The position numbers were made by a program, and so were the translations under genes. A DNA stretch of 64,000 nucleotides. Origin: Paraspadella gotoi (lineage: Eukaryota; Chaetognatha). The DNA is taken from positions 21,622,494 through 21,686,493 of the forward strand of contig CM119263.1 of assembly GCA_051294375.1 (NCBI GenBank). Direction: 5' to 3'. Positions within the stretch are counted from its first letter, which is position 1. The number at the start of each line of letters is the position of its first letter. Positions 37,707 through 52,800 of this stretch are shown piece by piece. A model generated the notes under the pieces. The model made no database searches and was not told the DNA's origin. It saw only the letters and a list, made by a program, of their open reading frames with translations.

Positions 37707-38128
37707 ATTACGGTTTAAGTTTTCAACGTTTTGTCGCACCAACTCGATTGCAATCGTAAAACAATTTGCAGGAAAGAATTATACGCGAGAAGGAAAACAA
37801 AACAGAACAGTAAACCGAAGTGTAATAAAAACAAAAGGACAATGAAAAAAAAATAACAAATAAAATTGAAAAAAGAAAACAAAGAGAAAAGAAAAGTGGG
37901 TTAAAAACATTTAAAAAATAAGCGAAAGTCGTTACGCAAACTGATACAAAACAATTGAACTAAAAAAAAAACTAAAAAGAGAAACGAACAAAAACAAAGA
38001 AAACTATTGTGTATCGGAAGGACGTCGTGGAAAAAACAAACTCAGTGCAGGAAAGAAAGAGCAGGGAATCAGAGAGCGAAACAAAATAAAGAAAAAGGCT
38101 CATGAGGGAAAAATAAAAGAAAATGTTA

Positions 38129-38202
<74 letters not shown>

Positions 38203-39453
38203 AGACGACCGGTGATATATTATTGAGCGTAGTTAAGCCCGACGTAAGTGAGGTGAGGTCACGCGACTGTGGAGCAAAGAAGAGGAGAGATAGAAGAAGA
38301 TTTGAGACGAGTTCCGAGTTTGTGAATATTTGGAAAAGGGGGGGCGTAGTGACGGGGGGCGGGGTGAGGGGGGGCGGGATGAGGGGGCGAAGATGGGGCG
38401 AATGGGAGCGAAAAAGAACGGGAGTGGCTCGTGTTTATCTTAGATTTTGCGGTAATTTGAGTAGCGCTTGTGTGGCAGAGCACGGATTTCGCTATTGTGT
38501 GCTTTTATTTTATATTGTCAAGGACAGACGATTTTGAATATGAATTTCGTTGCCAGCCTGATATTGAAGTTTAAATTTAGAGTATTTTTCTTTAATTAAC
38601 CGTTGATTAACAATTAACATCTTATTCTTATCCTAACATTTTCTGTCAAATTTAAAAGTTTTATAAAAATATTTTTAGGACTTCTAATAATTTCAATTCC
38701 ACCGTCGTCTGGGTCTCACATAAAAAAATCGAAGTTCAGGTGACCTCGAATCTATGAACAGCGTCTTGAATGTCTTGGACTATTTTTACTATCTGCATTA
38801 CCATCTGTACGCAGAGATTTACGAGACGCCATTGAGATTTTTGGATCCTCGATCTCGATGGCGCCGATTGAAACCTGGAAGAGAGAATTGTCAAGATTTC
38901 AACGAAAGTAGAAACGGAAAGCGTCTGCTGGATTTACGAATCTATGACGTGTTCACTGTTGAGTCGGACTAAGTAAGATCTTAGTAAGATCATACGCATT
39001 CACTCGATTGCGTTTGTGCGAGAACATAATCATAGCAAAATAGGATTAAAAATTGCGCGGTTTTGCCAAATAATATGAAAAATTAATTTCATAAATAATA
39101 CTAATTTGTTTTACCAAGTTAGTTCAATAACTTTAATAAATCTCAAGATCTTACAATAGCTTTCCATATTTTTTATTCCATTTTATAAAGGATAAATTGT
39201 CGAAAAATAATGCCGCTGAGTTCAAAACAAAAGACAAATTTGCCGCCGGCAAAAGAGACATTCAACGTTGCCGCCAGAAAAATCCAATGGAATTCGGAGA
39301 TAGATGGCGATCGGCGTCGGCCGGGGTCGGCCGGCGTCGGCTGGTGTCGACCGGCGTCGGCGTAGCCGCGCATTGATGTCGCCAAGACATAAAACGGATG
39401 GAGTAGAAATCGGAGCAAAGCGATTGAAGACATGAAGTGGTGTAGACAGGCAG

Positions 39454-39504
<51 letters not shown>

Positions 39505-39585
39505 AGAGAGAGAGAGAAGGCGACGTTGATGGCATTCTGAGAGAAGAGGAGTAGCACTGAATAGATTCTGTAGAGATGAAGGGCA

Positions 39586-39587
<2 letters not shown>

Positions 39588-39676
<89 letters not shown>
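39588..39676. repeat. (GA)n microsatellite
   Basis: About 44 GA units, with a second interrupted array at 39453-39516. Confidence 0.97.
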
Positions 39677-39683
<7 letters not shown>

Positions 39684-40339
39684 ACAAGTCGAAGGATAAA
39701 GATGATTGACGTTCGAAGGTCATTTTGGGCCGACAGAGTCGTCGTGGTTCAGCGACGAAAACATCATTTTGCGGTTGCCATGGTCACGCGTTCGACTCAA
39801 CCTTTTACTCTGTAGTCTCAATAATGACACTTGGTGAAGTTACATTTGCGAATTGAAATGTATTATAACCTTATTGAACTGCAGAAAAGCTTCAGGGAAA
39901 AAATACTTTCTTAACAAATTGCTGTGCAGAATAAGAACGAATAAGAACGAACACATTTTATATTTATTACATATAATAATAAATTATTCATTAAAAAGAT
40001 AATTTTATATTTGTTGTATACTGGTGATTGTGATATTCACTTCATGGAAGAGTCAAATTAATCGCAGGATTTGAAAATCGGTTTCCTTTGCAAGTTCCGC
40101 TGCTCGCCGACCTGGCGCTAGCGATTGCCTAGAAATCCTCTCCCGCGGACCAGTGGCTGACCTGGCAACCAGATAACCAGAAAAATTGGGTCTTCTTTAG
40201 AAGGGGATGAGAAGGGGGAAGAGGAGAGGGAAGAGGAGGGTGAAGAGGAGGGGGAAGAGGTCGAGGAGGATGTGAGATTTAGAGGTCGAATGTCAAAACC
40301 ACCGCCAACGTTATGGAGATGGCGATGGTGTTGCGGGGG

Positions 40340-40367
40340 ATCACGTGATTGCAGGGGATCACGTGAT
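40340..40367. promoter_or_regulatory. Tandem CACGTG palindromes
   Basis: ATCACGTGAT at 40340-40349 and again at 40358-40367, each preceded by GGGG, 18 bp apart. These are E-boxes of the class bound by bHLH-zip factors. No adjacent gene was identified. Confidence 0.4.
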
Positions 40368-40546
40368 TTAAGGGGTCAGAAAAACGACGACGACGACGAC
40401 GGCAATAGCAATGGCGTTTAGATGGACAACGAGGAAATATGATAGTGATTTTCAGACAAAACGTTGGTCATAGACCAAACGCCGTTGATTCTGATATCCG
40501 ATCAGTGACAACAATGATCCTCGTTGCTGACTGTCGCCGACTGACC

Positions 40547-42105
40547 AATAGAACAAAGCATTCAAGAACAAAAGATTTATTTGAATGATCAAACAGGGAT
40601 ATTAAGATGTGAGATAGTATGATTAACTAGTAAAAAAATATTTTGTTCATATTGTCTCGGGAACAGAATAGTAAAATATGATATATTTGTAGTAATATTC
40701 TTATAAAATAGTAAATTTTAATTTTTTTAAAAAACTTTTAATAAAGGTTCAGATTCTTCATAAAAAGTTGAATCAAAAATATAAAACATGTTATCAAAAA
40801 TTATGTCATTTTCAGCCATTTAAAATGGGGAAAAATGTGAAAATTCATGACTTTTTTATCCTCTGTAGTAGAAACTTTTATATGTAAAAATGTTTTAGTC
40901 ATTTTTTGCGGTCTAAATATTAAAATATCATATACCCCGTGAGCCAAATCCGATGATACAAAAAAATTAATTATATGTAAACTATACGCCAATAATAAAA
41001 ATTTATAACACCAATTTAAAGAAAGATCATTGACGTTTTTAAAAAGTTCAAAACATTGCTTAAAAACGCTTTAAAACATTCTCAAAATGCTATCAAAGCC
41101 AGTACAAATAACTCGGCATCGCTACAAAAATTATTCTTCATGAAGCAAAAAACCTTGTCCAAAAGCAGCTCTAATTTTTTACCATTACAAAAGTTGAATG
41201 CTTATAATAACTTTGGTTTCTGCATACAAACCTTTCTAGTTCTAAATCACCTAAAGAAAAAAATAAGATTTTACAGGTTGGAACCTCAGGATAGCTAAGG
41301 AATATCCCCTCTTCTCGAACTGATTTTTTTTGAAAAATTAACTTTTATGCAGCGGATGCTGTGATTTACTGGTCACTCTATCGAGCTTAAACTATCAATT
41401 TTTTAAATTGTCTTGCCATAAAAACTCCTCTTTCTTTAATTTTTAAATATAGGACAAGCTAATTATAAGCAGTGAATAGACATCTTTATCTTGCCAATAA
41501 TCTTTTGGCACTAAAAGTAAAAAGCAGTCTTGGAAATTGCTTAGTCAGCCAGCTAGAATTATTTGAATAAAGGCTGGAGCTTCATTCTCTCAAGAAGCAA
41601 AAGGTTTATGGACTTAACAGTGGGCAAAAAACACCAATATATCTGTAACACTGCCTTAAAAACCTAATGCAATTTGGCGATTTAACATCTTTGTGAGAAA
41701 ATAGATTTGAAGTTGTTAATGATAATTGATTAAAATAAAATTTATACACTAAAAATGTCAAGGAGTTATTTATCACTTTAAAAAATCTGAGTAATTTTAT
41801 ATGAACTCAGTAAAGTACGGCAGTGGTTTCTTTCGTATCATCGGATGTGGCTCACGGGGTAACATATTTTATAAAAGTTTCTTAGATTTTTAGAGCGCAT
41901 CCAAATTTGTTCTTAAAAATTAAAAACAATTATTTTGAAATTAATAATTGTATATATTTTATTTTATAATTTTATAAATCATTCAATTTACTATACTGTT
42001 ATGCTAAACAAATTTTTAAATAATTTAAAATTCGTTAATTACATGTCCATAGGCAGCAAAAAAATAATGTTCAATCGCTCAATCTTTTCATCACTCCATC
42101 CTACT
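40547..42105 (-). mobile_element. 4-bp-TSD transposon, copy A, interrupted by a nested element
   Basis: Flanked by GACC at 40543-40546 and 42106-42109. The ends align with the 54-kb copy in reverse orientation: the high end finishes CTCCATCCTACT and the low end starts with a decayed version of AGTAGAGTGGAG. Removing the nested 925-bp element and one TA leaves 632 bp, against 630 bp in the other copy. No transposase ORF, so non-autonomous. The 4-bp duplication excludes Tc1/mariner (TA) and hAT (8 bp). piggyBac is unlikely because the duplication is not TTAA. Superfamily unknown. Confidence 0.85.
40935..41859. mobile_element. Nested 925-bp TA-duplicating element
   Basis: Terminal inverted repeats of at least 25 bp start CCCCGTGAGCC and differ at one base. 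TA lies on both sides (40933-40934 and 41860-41861). The homologous position in the 54-kb copy of the host element is uninterrupted and carries a single TA there, so this is a true insertion. The internal 80-codon plus ORF at 41056-41298 is Asn/Lys/Ser-rich and unrecognised. Probably non-autonomous. Confidence 0.88.
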
Positions 42106-42391
42106 GACCAACGACTAACTGGCGACAACGCAGCGGGCCGAGAGTAAAATCGTTATTGCTGCGGCATGGTTCTGAGTTATGGGGTGGAGACGGAATATAA
42201 TGGGAATTGAATGACCGACCGCATTGACCAGGAAGGATGTAGACTCGCAGCGTGTGACCGAGTGAGTCTGATTTAGTCGTTCGTACTTAATTCGATATTC
42301 ATGTCTTTTTGATGAGTCACTGGTAAGATCATTTGATAGGATGAGTTACTATTTGAAATTAAATGATTTTCGAGGAAAACCTCGTCGCCAT

Positions 42392-42481
<90 letters not shown>

Positions 42482-43713
42482 CCTCTGTTTTTCATAAATA
42501 CATAGGAGCTGCAACGGTGATTCCTACTTCCTAGTAAACAATAAACTGAATGCGTCCAAAATGGAAATTAATGGAATGGAAGAGGGAAAAAACAAAAAAA
42601 GAAAAACAAATAAAGCTGAAAACAAAAAAACAAAAGGGAAGACAAAAATAAAGGACAAGAAAGAATAGAAAGGAAAAAAAGATGGCGGGAATGATGAATC
42701 TGAAATCGGCGAAAGGTGGTCGAACAAAGGGACGGAGAAAGAAAACCACCCACGACTCTGAAGGTGGATGAAGGGGGTGGAGAAGGGGGAGGGAGGCTGG
42801 AAGGAGGAAGAGGGGTGTAGAAGGAGTTGTGAAGGTGCATCTCCCTTTCTTTTTCTTTGGCGAGACCCCGGAGTCACGAAGATGAAGACCCGAGAGACGA
42901 AGCGAAGAAAAGAAGGAAAAAATGGGAGACGAAAATCGCTTCTTCTTTTTTTTTAGGCTGCGATGCGGATGAGATTGGATGAGACATAATTTTTGGTCGG
43001 TCAGTCATTGTGTTTAATTAACGCTATTATGTATTTTATACGTTCTAAATACTTTTATGTATGGATCATGTTTTTATAAATCGGGTACAGTAGCATTTTT
43101 TATCAAAATGAATCATGATATAAATATATATATTAAACGTTTTCACCAAGTTTTGATCGTGTTTTTAATCGTAGTTTAAACTTTTTTACAATTTAAACTT
43201 TAATTGTCTAACGTATTTTCCCTTTTCTATTTGCACCTTTTGTGTTTTATTCTATTATCGGTGTCATTTTTTGTCTGTTTAATATTTTTAAGTTTTTTCC
43301 TCCTTCTGCTTCATTTATTTCTTTTCTTTCAATGACTTTTGCATAAATTGTTTCTCCTTAGAAATTTAAATTGTCTTTCGCATCTGATCCCACTTCCCCA
43401 GGCAACGATCTGCAACAACAACGACAATTAAGACTGGGACCACCACCACCACCACCGCCTCAGTTTACGCTTCCACGAAAGAACCTCCTTTTTAACGTTA
43501 AAACAGTCTAGCTACCATCACTCGACTATTAATTAGTTAATGTTATTCATCATTCTAAGCTTACCCTATCCAATTCCAGCCCGGGCTATTGTTTCCTACC
43601 AGCCGCAGTCATCAGCCCCCGGCCTCCCTCACCCAAGCTTTTTCGCATATTTCATCAGTCAATCGGTCTCTCACTCTCTCGATACTGTTCCATGCGTCTT
43701 CTCTGCTCTCTCT

Positions 43714-43777
<64 letters not shown>

Positions 43778-43866
43778 TTCTATGCAGGTGGTGATTAAAT
43801 TGCTTGGTGAGTGATCGAGTGAGTGATTAAACGTTTTTCTTTCTAACATCTTTTACTAGAAAATAG

Positions 43867-43938
<72 letters not shown>

Positions 43939-45852
43939 TTAATTCAGTCGGAACTCGTTTAAGACTCAGGCGATTAGTCTCCGACTCATTTTCGATCTGT
44001 TCATTTTCGTCCAACTAATTTTTCACTCGACCGAATCGCTTCACCAAATTGACGACGACTAAATCCAACAATTTTTCCCCTTTGAAACTCATCTTCTCGT
44101 TTTGAAATACGTATTGATTAATACGCGCGAATGAATCCAAAGAACAACTCAATCAAGCTTTAATTGAGTCAAATCTTTTGAGACTCCCCAGGTTTTTGTT
44201 TCTTAGCTTTATCACTGCTTGACTGTCACCATATTTAAGGACGTTAATCATAGATAATTAACCGAAACATTCACCGCTATAGAAGACTCATTTTTAAAAA
44301 TGAATATTTTTGAATATTAAATTTAATAATTAGTTTATTTAATACATTTGTAACATTTTGAGTCTTTGTCCGTGACGACTCCTCGTTCGTCATCGATTAT
44401 CTCTCGTCCTTTTCCTCTCGTAAGGAAGGACGCGGCTCATGAACCGCGGTTATATGTTCCTATCATTTTTTTCCTCCTCTGTTGACGCGTTGCCATGGCG
44501 ACTTCCTTGGCAAGATCGTTCCCGTGTTTTCTCGACGTCGTCGTCTCTTTTCTCTCCCCATTATTTCCTCGTTCGTTATCGTCTTCCCTTCGATTTAAGT
44601 TATTAGTTTTAAGTTATAATTTTGCGTCTCTTGTTTTTCTTCTTTAGTATCATTTAAAATTTATAAGTCTACCAGTTGACAATAAAAAAACATTAATACG
44701 AATTCCTCGAACTGAGAAGCTTGAATAAAAAAAAAGTATTATTTAAAATGATAATTATCAAAAATTAATTATTATTTTTAAACAAAACTATTGTTATTAA
44801 GGAGGATTAAAATTAATCAACGGTTTAAAGCTGTCATTTTATCCAAAAATAAATAATTTGTCTCTTAAGTTAGGGATTTCTTACCCGTGGTGTCATGGAG
44901 TTAAGAGGAAAAAGGTGTTTAACACGCTACAGCACATCATTATTTTGTTTTTGGTTATTTTTTTTTGTAGTCCTCTAGTAATTAATTTCAATATACATAT
45001 TAAAGCCTTTTAGTTTCTGCTCACCTTACTTCAATCTCCCTTGACAATTTAACCCAACTGCTAAACCTTACGCCTTTCGCCTTTCATCTTAATTTCAGTC
45101 CTACTCTACATAGGGTTTAACTCGAGCCCCGGACCCCGACTTTGTCTGGGGTCGGAATTCCACCCACGTTCGGGATTTCAACTTCGAATGGAAAAAGAAA
45201 AATCGATTCAGCGACAAAACGAATTCCAGGTTTTTAACATGAAATGACGCGCGATGACGTGACGCTGGGGCGGGAGAGAGAGAGATTGAGAGAAAATGTG
45301 AATGAGAGAGAGAGAGAGAGAGAGAATATTCCACCATTTGGGTATTATGAAAAAAAATGTATTTATATTTTACTAATTTAAATTTTTTTTAGGGTAAAAT
45401 ATTAGGTTTTATTTTATTTTTTCACGATTTATTTATGTTTTTTGCTCATTTGGTTTTTTGAGTACTTCTCGAAGTTTTTTGTTTCCTGGTATAATTTATG
45501 GTAATGATTTCAAATATTTAAATTTTTTTCAGTTAATATTTCGTTTTTGTTTTTGGTCTCAGCAGAAACGAGTTTTTCTCTACCCACACCAGGCATCACC
45601 TTTCATTCCTAATCGTCGGTAAAAAGCGTTTTGCATTCGACAAATGGAGATAAGAGAGGGAAAAAAAGAAAGGAAAGAAAAGGAGATAGGGAGCGAGAAA
45701 AGTATAAAGTGAGGTAGGAGGGAGAGAGAGAAAAAAATCAGTGAGGGAGATATCTAGGTAAGGAGAAAGAATATTCATCTTGGGAGCAGAGTTTAACGGA
45801 GACTAACCCAGAAAAAGGATTGGAGTTATGAGAGAGAGAAAGAAATAGGGAA

Positions 45853-45909
<57 letters not shown>

Positions 45910-47076
45910 TCACATACACGTCTGATCGTGCCGCATTCTTGAATTATTTTGCTTCCCAGTATCGTTTTTCAAAAGCATCACGAATCACTATATCTACGTA
46001 ATAAATCATTTGCGTCCTCTGATTCGGGCTTTGGAAAAGGGAATCCTTATCGTATAGTTGAGCTGGCGGAAAGGCCCTTTTGCAGGGGCATCTCGCTAAA
46101 GCTCAAAAGAATGAAAGATAAGACTCCCGTGGTTGACCTTCATCTTAACCTTGTCACCTTTTGATGCTTTGCTGAAGGTTGGACAAGAGCGAATCAGAGA
46201 TCTCAAAAATGAAAGAAAAAAGTTTATTTGGTCTATTAATGTTTTACCAAACAACATATTGATCTATAATTATCTATTTTTGTTTTGACTCGAATAAGAT
46301 AAAGTAAAATAAAGTATCGTAATAACCTGTCTCAATTTTCCATTTCCACAAGATTGCAAGGACATTATTTGAATCAAAAGATTTAGAAGATTCGACGCTA
46401 AAGATTTAGTTTTAATTCCGCTTTAAAAACACGATGAGATCATAAATCCGATAACAGTCAATTTTTAAGAGTTTTAATGGCAAATTTTCAATCCAACTTT
46501 GAAAAAAAAATCGTTTTTCGTTTTATCATTTCGTAAACAAAAAAGAGAGCGAGGTTTTCAACGTTTTCGTCGTCGTCGTCGTCGTCGTCTTTTTTGTCGT
46601 TGTGACGTCGTTTGTTGTTCGACGTCCGTCAACGTCACACGAGTTTCAAAACAACGACTCGGGAACTTGACGTGTGACGTTTGCGTTTTAAGTAAAAAAT
46701 ACCAGTTACGAGTAGAAGATATGAATGTTTTCATTTATTTCTTTATTTCGTGCTTTAATAATAATCCTTAATAAAAAAAGAAAAAATAATCGCAATTCCT
46801 TTTTCTATCACCGAAATCGAGGCGAGGTAAACTGTCCGGTAAAGTTTCCTTCTAACGTGACTGGACGAGATGAGCGTAAATAGCGAGAGCGAGACGATTC
46901 CAGAGAAATAAAGAGGGAGAAGGGGAGGGAGAGAGAGAAATAGAGAGATAGATATATAGATAGATAGATAGATAGGTTGTACATGGACCTAGGTACCCTC
47001 TGCAAGAAGGATCTATAAGGTAACGATGGGTCCGTTCATTCAAGGAATTAAAAATTGAAGAGAGAGAGAGAGAGTA

Positions 47077-47129
<53 letters not shown>

Positions 47130-47383
47130 GATATATATAGAGAGATAGAGAGAGCGAGAGAGAGGATCGAGAGAATTCTAGATGACGTGGGCGGCGTCTG
47201 CGTGGTTGTTGACGTCGACTTGATTCTCGCGGTTCTCTCTCATTCTCTCATTCTCTCACTCTCTGTCTCTCTGTTTTTCACTTTCAGTCTCTCTCACTCT
47301 CTCTCACGCTCCCCCACGCGCTCGAAAGCCGCGTCTTCCGGTGACGCGCGCGCGACTCGCCCGGGGCGCGGGTTTCTTTAAAG

Positions 47384-47387
<4 letters not shown>

Positions 47388-47475
<88 letters not shown>
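47388..47475. repeat. (CT)n microsatellite
   Basis: About 43 uninterrupted CT units, flanked by a CpG-rich block on the left. Confidence 0.97.
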
Positions 47476-47476
<1 letters not shown>

Positions 47477-47854
47477 GTCCTGTGTCTCTCAAGTCTTTTG
47501 CGCCCCGTCACTGGTCATTTATTTCGTGAAGGAGCGTCAAAACCGTTTTCCAGTTCCACGTTTCACAAAAAGATGTCGCTCTCGAGTCTTGAATATAAAT
47601 CTACTTGCGACCGTCTCTGACTGAATGCTTCTTTGCCTCCCTGCGTGCGAAAGTACGCGCACTTTTCGTGTGCCTCTCTCGTCTCTCTCTCGGGAGTGGC
47701 GTGCCTCGTTGTGTTTGCGGTCGGAAGAAGGTCGGTGTGAACTGAAGGGGGCGGGTGGGGGGGAGAGAGTGAGGTTGAGTGGTATTCCATTAAAAGAGGC
47801 TGGCGGGAAAAATGGAAAGGATGGGGGAAAATATTGAGTTAAGATATATTCTCT

Positions 47855-47934
<80 letters not shown>

Positions 47935-48988
47935 CATCATTCATTTCCCCCGATAATTCCTTCCCCTTTTTTCCTAATCTCTCCCTTTCCTTTCCATAAA
48001 ATGAGGTCAATGAGCCTCTCACCGAACTTTCTCGAATTTTTTTTTTGGATCGTCGTCGTCGTCGGCTGCGTCGGCGGCGGTAGCGAAGTAAGTAATTCTG
48101 GAGAAAAAAAACGTCGGGCTTCTTATTCATGCGCGGATATTGGCACGCAGAACGGCGCGGGGGAAGTAGTTCCAGTTTGTGCGGTAAATTTGTGTGGGGG
48201 TAAAGGTTTCCAACTTTTCGTAGAAAAAAAGGAACTCTAGTGAGAGTGAGACATTTAGAGGAGGAGAATATCTGTCGGAGTATTTAGTACGAATCCTGAG
48301 TTGGCAAAATCGGCGGTTGGGGCATCCTAGAGACAGAGCTTTACGAAATGGTCGCAGCACAATAACTATAACTATATCTGTATAACAAATAAATTTATTT
48401 TAGACGATTAGAATGATAAACAGTATCACGTTTCTTTTTCAAACTCCAAACAAACTACGTACACATTGTTTTAGTTTTAAAGAAGCGTGATACAAAAATT
48501 TTAAAATCAGAGTAAATTAGCTGTGAAAACATTAATTATATACAAAAAAATCAATGCCCTTTGACGGAAAAGTGTCAGATTCAAAACAGTTAATCACGGT
48601 TCAATTGCACGCCCCCCCCCCCACGCCACCCGTTTCGGCGTTTAAATTTCCCCCCCTCCGAGTCCTAGGGGCGAGAGGCGATTGTCAAAACGGGACTCGT
48701 CCTCCCAAATGCCGCATCGAAGCGGAAAAGAAAAAATTGTCTCCTTCGATCGTTCGATCTTGAATGAAGCAGACGACGCCTCCGATTCCATTCCTCGTCG
48801 ATCACGTGACAGAAGAGCGGAATAATTATCCCGTGGGAGGGCGTCGGGAGGGGGGGAGGTTGGGAAGGTTTAAGGGGCGGAGTGAGGACATGGACATGAG
48901 ACGTGGGTGAGGGGTCCTTGGATGGAATTGAGGAGGTCGTGGGGAAATTTTGGAGAATGTCATGCAAAGGGGTTAAACCAAGAGAAAG

Positions 48989-49262
<274 letters not shown>

Positions 49263-50046
49263 TTAATTATTCGTGTTTTTATAAACTTTTAAATTAAACA
49301 AAATAACATCACTCTCATTTTGAATCGAGTTAGCCCGTTTCCATTGATCGAACGGTTTAGACTCCCAACTCGAATTTCCCCCTTCCACCGATTTAACCCG
49401 AAAATCATTTTTCCATCATCTCCGTTTAACGTTTTTCCTTTTTATTTTCCCAGGATTTTTTCTCTTTCGCTTCCGGGGATTCTCTTCGGATTTATTTTTT
49501 TCTTTATATTTTTTCTTAATACTTTTTCTTTTTATATTAGTTTTCATGACGATTTTTATTACATTTTTCATTTTTATATTTCTGTTCCGTTCCTTTCTTT
49601 TTCCTTCTTTTACTATCCCTCTTTTCTGTCATTCTACGTCTTTGTTTTGCTTTCTTTGCTATGAAAAAGCAGTCGGGCACCAATATTTGAATTGTCCGCC
49701 TTATCATCTTCAGCTTTCACCTATTAAACGGCTATGGACCAACTTAAAAATGATAGTTTGTAGATGACAACAATAAAACTGAAAATTTGATGAAAGTCAT
49801 TACGCTAGTTAAAATATGTTTTTTGTTTCAATAATTCCAGTAGCAAATTTATTTTTATTTACTTTAGTTCTTCCGTTTTTTTGTTTTTTTTTGTTTTTTT
49901 TTGTTTTTTGTTTTTTTGCTTGGTCTTCTCATTCTTTTATCTCTTTATTTCTTTTCTTAATTTTTTCTCATCATCACAAAACCGTAGAGATTGGATGCTT
50001 TTGAAGGAGACTTCCCTTCAGTCGCCGGAAGGGAGTTATGAAAAAA

Positions 50047-50137
<91 letters not shown>

Positions 50138-50722
50138 GGTCATAATTCGATTTGCGTAAAGAAAAGAGAAACCTTGGACAGGGAGCGGCATTATTGAGTC
50201 CTTCCCCTCGCCAATCGTAAAGTGTTTTATTATTTCTTTGTGAGGCTTTACGACGATTTCTGAGTGGCGTTTCGTAGTTTGGGGCCGATGGGGAATATAA
50301 CGTATCATCTAGAGAGAGAGAGAGAGAGAGAGAGAGATCCAGCAATTTGCTTGTTCGTACAATATATTTAGAAAGCTTACATAACCTTGCGGATTTCTCA
50401 CTTATGTATTCAAGGTTTAATTCAAATTTTATAGAAGAAAGCAGTGCTGGCATTGAAAGAGTGTCCGAGCAGAGCGGGCAAAGGATTATCGTTCATAGGG
50501 GATGGTGATATGAATTCTCGTGAGGTGGTAAGCATACAAACGAGAACGAAACCGGAAAACTCTCTTGAGCCTTTTGGGTAAGGTCTTTTCGGGTAAGGTC
50601 GACCTTTTCGAGGGAAACTGAAAGGGAAGGTCATCCCGCGAATTTGAACCAGGATATAAAATCTTGAATTTTTTTGTATCGTTAGCGACCGACATCGTTT
50701 GAGCTTAATGACGAAAACGCAG

Positions 50723-50768
<46 letters not shown>

Positions 50769-51481
50769 TTATACTTACAACACATATGTAGCTAACCGAA
50801 GTATAGTATATTGCTTCAATGAACTCATTCGGCAACGCCAATATTTTTTTAGCGCTTTCTCGCGTATCGATTTTCTATAAAAGCTCGGATGAGCAGGGGT
50901 AAATTATTGCGACGACGACGACGACGACCACGACTACGACGACCACGACGACGACCAGTTCACGAAAATGACAATGTTGACAGACGCCAAGACAATGGAA
51001 ACGGCTTCGACGATGGTTATATGTTATTGATCATTACGACGACGACGACGGCGATGACGACGACGACCGTCAAGTTGATTAAGATAAGCTACAAACTCAA
51101 CGAAGAGGACGACAAAGACGACGACGGCCAATGAACCACTACAACAACAACAACAACGTCTACGAAGCCAAAGGCGGTGAGAAGGGAAAGAAGCCTTTTT
51201 CTTCTGCGAAACCAAGAAAGAAAAAACCCGAGATTAAAGACTACTGATGACGCCCAGAGAAAAGTATACAATAATAAAAAAAAGTATTAGTTTTAAAAAG
51301 TAAAACTATTCATGAAAAGACGAAAATCTTTTTATAAAGTTTTATAACTTTGAAACTTAAAATATTGTTTATAAAATCTGTCATTAATTAAAACACTGAC
51401 GCAAAATAAGTATCTTAAGAACTTTCTTCGGGAATCATGTTTGTGACAATAACGCTTCTTCATAGTGGGAAAGAAAAAAAA

Positions 51482-51555
<74 letters not shown>

Positions 51556-52234
51556 CGGTCATAATTTCCGACGTTTGATATTTCATTAAACATTATTTGT
51601 TTCTTGCTAAGAAAACGGCTGGGCAAAGTGTGATAAAATAAGTACATATAAACATAATTGAGGTTGTCAGGAGACGTTACTGAAGGGTGCTTATTGTTTA
51701 TCTGAAGTATAAAGCTTGTTAACAAATGCACGTAGGAGGAAGAGACTCTCAACTGAAAGTAGTGGTGCAGGATTGTTAAAAGCAAAGGATTTTTCGGCTT
51801 CACGTTAAAATTGTTAAAGTAGACGTTAGTCAACTGCGTCACTGCTGTTGTTTTCTTGCTGTTCTTAGCGTCACGTGATCGTTAAAATTCACGGAACCAG
51901 AAGCCAATAAAAAGTTCTTGTGCGGAGAGAAAATCGGACCGGGAAAGGTTGATCGAGGAGGTGGGGAAATTAATGGGAAAGGACGTAGTATTAAGGGGAG
52001 AAGAGGAGAAGTAAAATATAATGAATGGATAATTTATATATTGGTTGTACCGATTTCATAATATTACAAAGGAGAATTCGAAATGTAAATAAATAATTGA
52101 TTGGAATAAAAAAGAGAGATGGGGTTTGAGTGAAGAAGAAGATATAAAAAGTTGTGGAAAAGTTCTCCTAAAAAGAAAGGGCGGGGAAAATTAATGAAAA
52201 ATTTAAAAAAACCGAAAAAAAAGCGAGGGTGATC

Positions 52235-52240
<6 letters not shown>

Positions 52241-52326
<86 letters not shown>
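52241..52326. repeat. (GA)n microsatellite
   Basis: About 42 uninterrupted GA units. Confidence 0.97.
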
Positions 52327-52329
<3 letters not shown>

Positions 52330-52800
52330 CTCCATCTCATTTTGTTTAACGAACATTTTTTTTTCAATCGAGAGCGAAAATTTTATCCTGAGAAACAAAC
52401 GAGAAGATTAGAAAATCCGCTCCTCATTTTGTTGACTCGAGCGAGAAAGAAAATGAGGAGAAAAGGGGGAAAGAGAGAGAGAGGGGAAGAGAAAATATGG
52501 CGTCGAAGAACAGATGCTGCCACCTCGTCGGCTTCGCTGGTGGGCGCGGTCGTGACTATGAAAAACAAAAGATGCTTCCGGATTCTTCTTCTGATTTTTT
52601 TTTTTGTCGCCAAGACGATAAAAATCGGAGTCGTGGAAGAAGTGGGAAGCCATGAAAAATGAGAAGGAAAGTAACGAAGGAAAAAGGTTAACTCTGTAAA
52701 GATGACCGAGTTGAAAGAAGAGATGGAGAAAATAGTTCTGGCTCGATTTAATCTTCATTCGTCCGTGACTTTTCGCTATCAATTCTCCTCGAATGAAAAA

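Noticed and set aside
38757-38972. 72-codon plus ORF as a gene
   Set aside because: Short, no family match, no splice or regulatory context.
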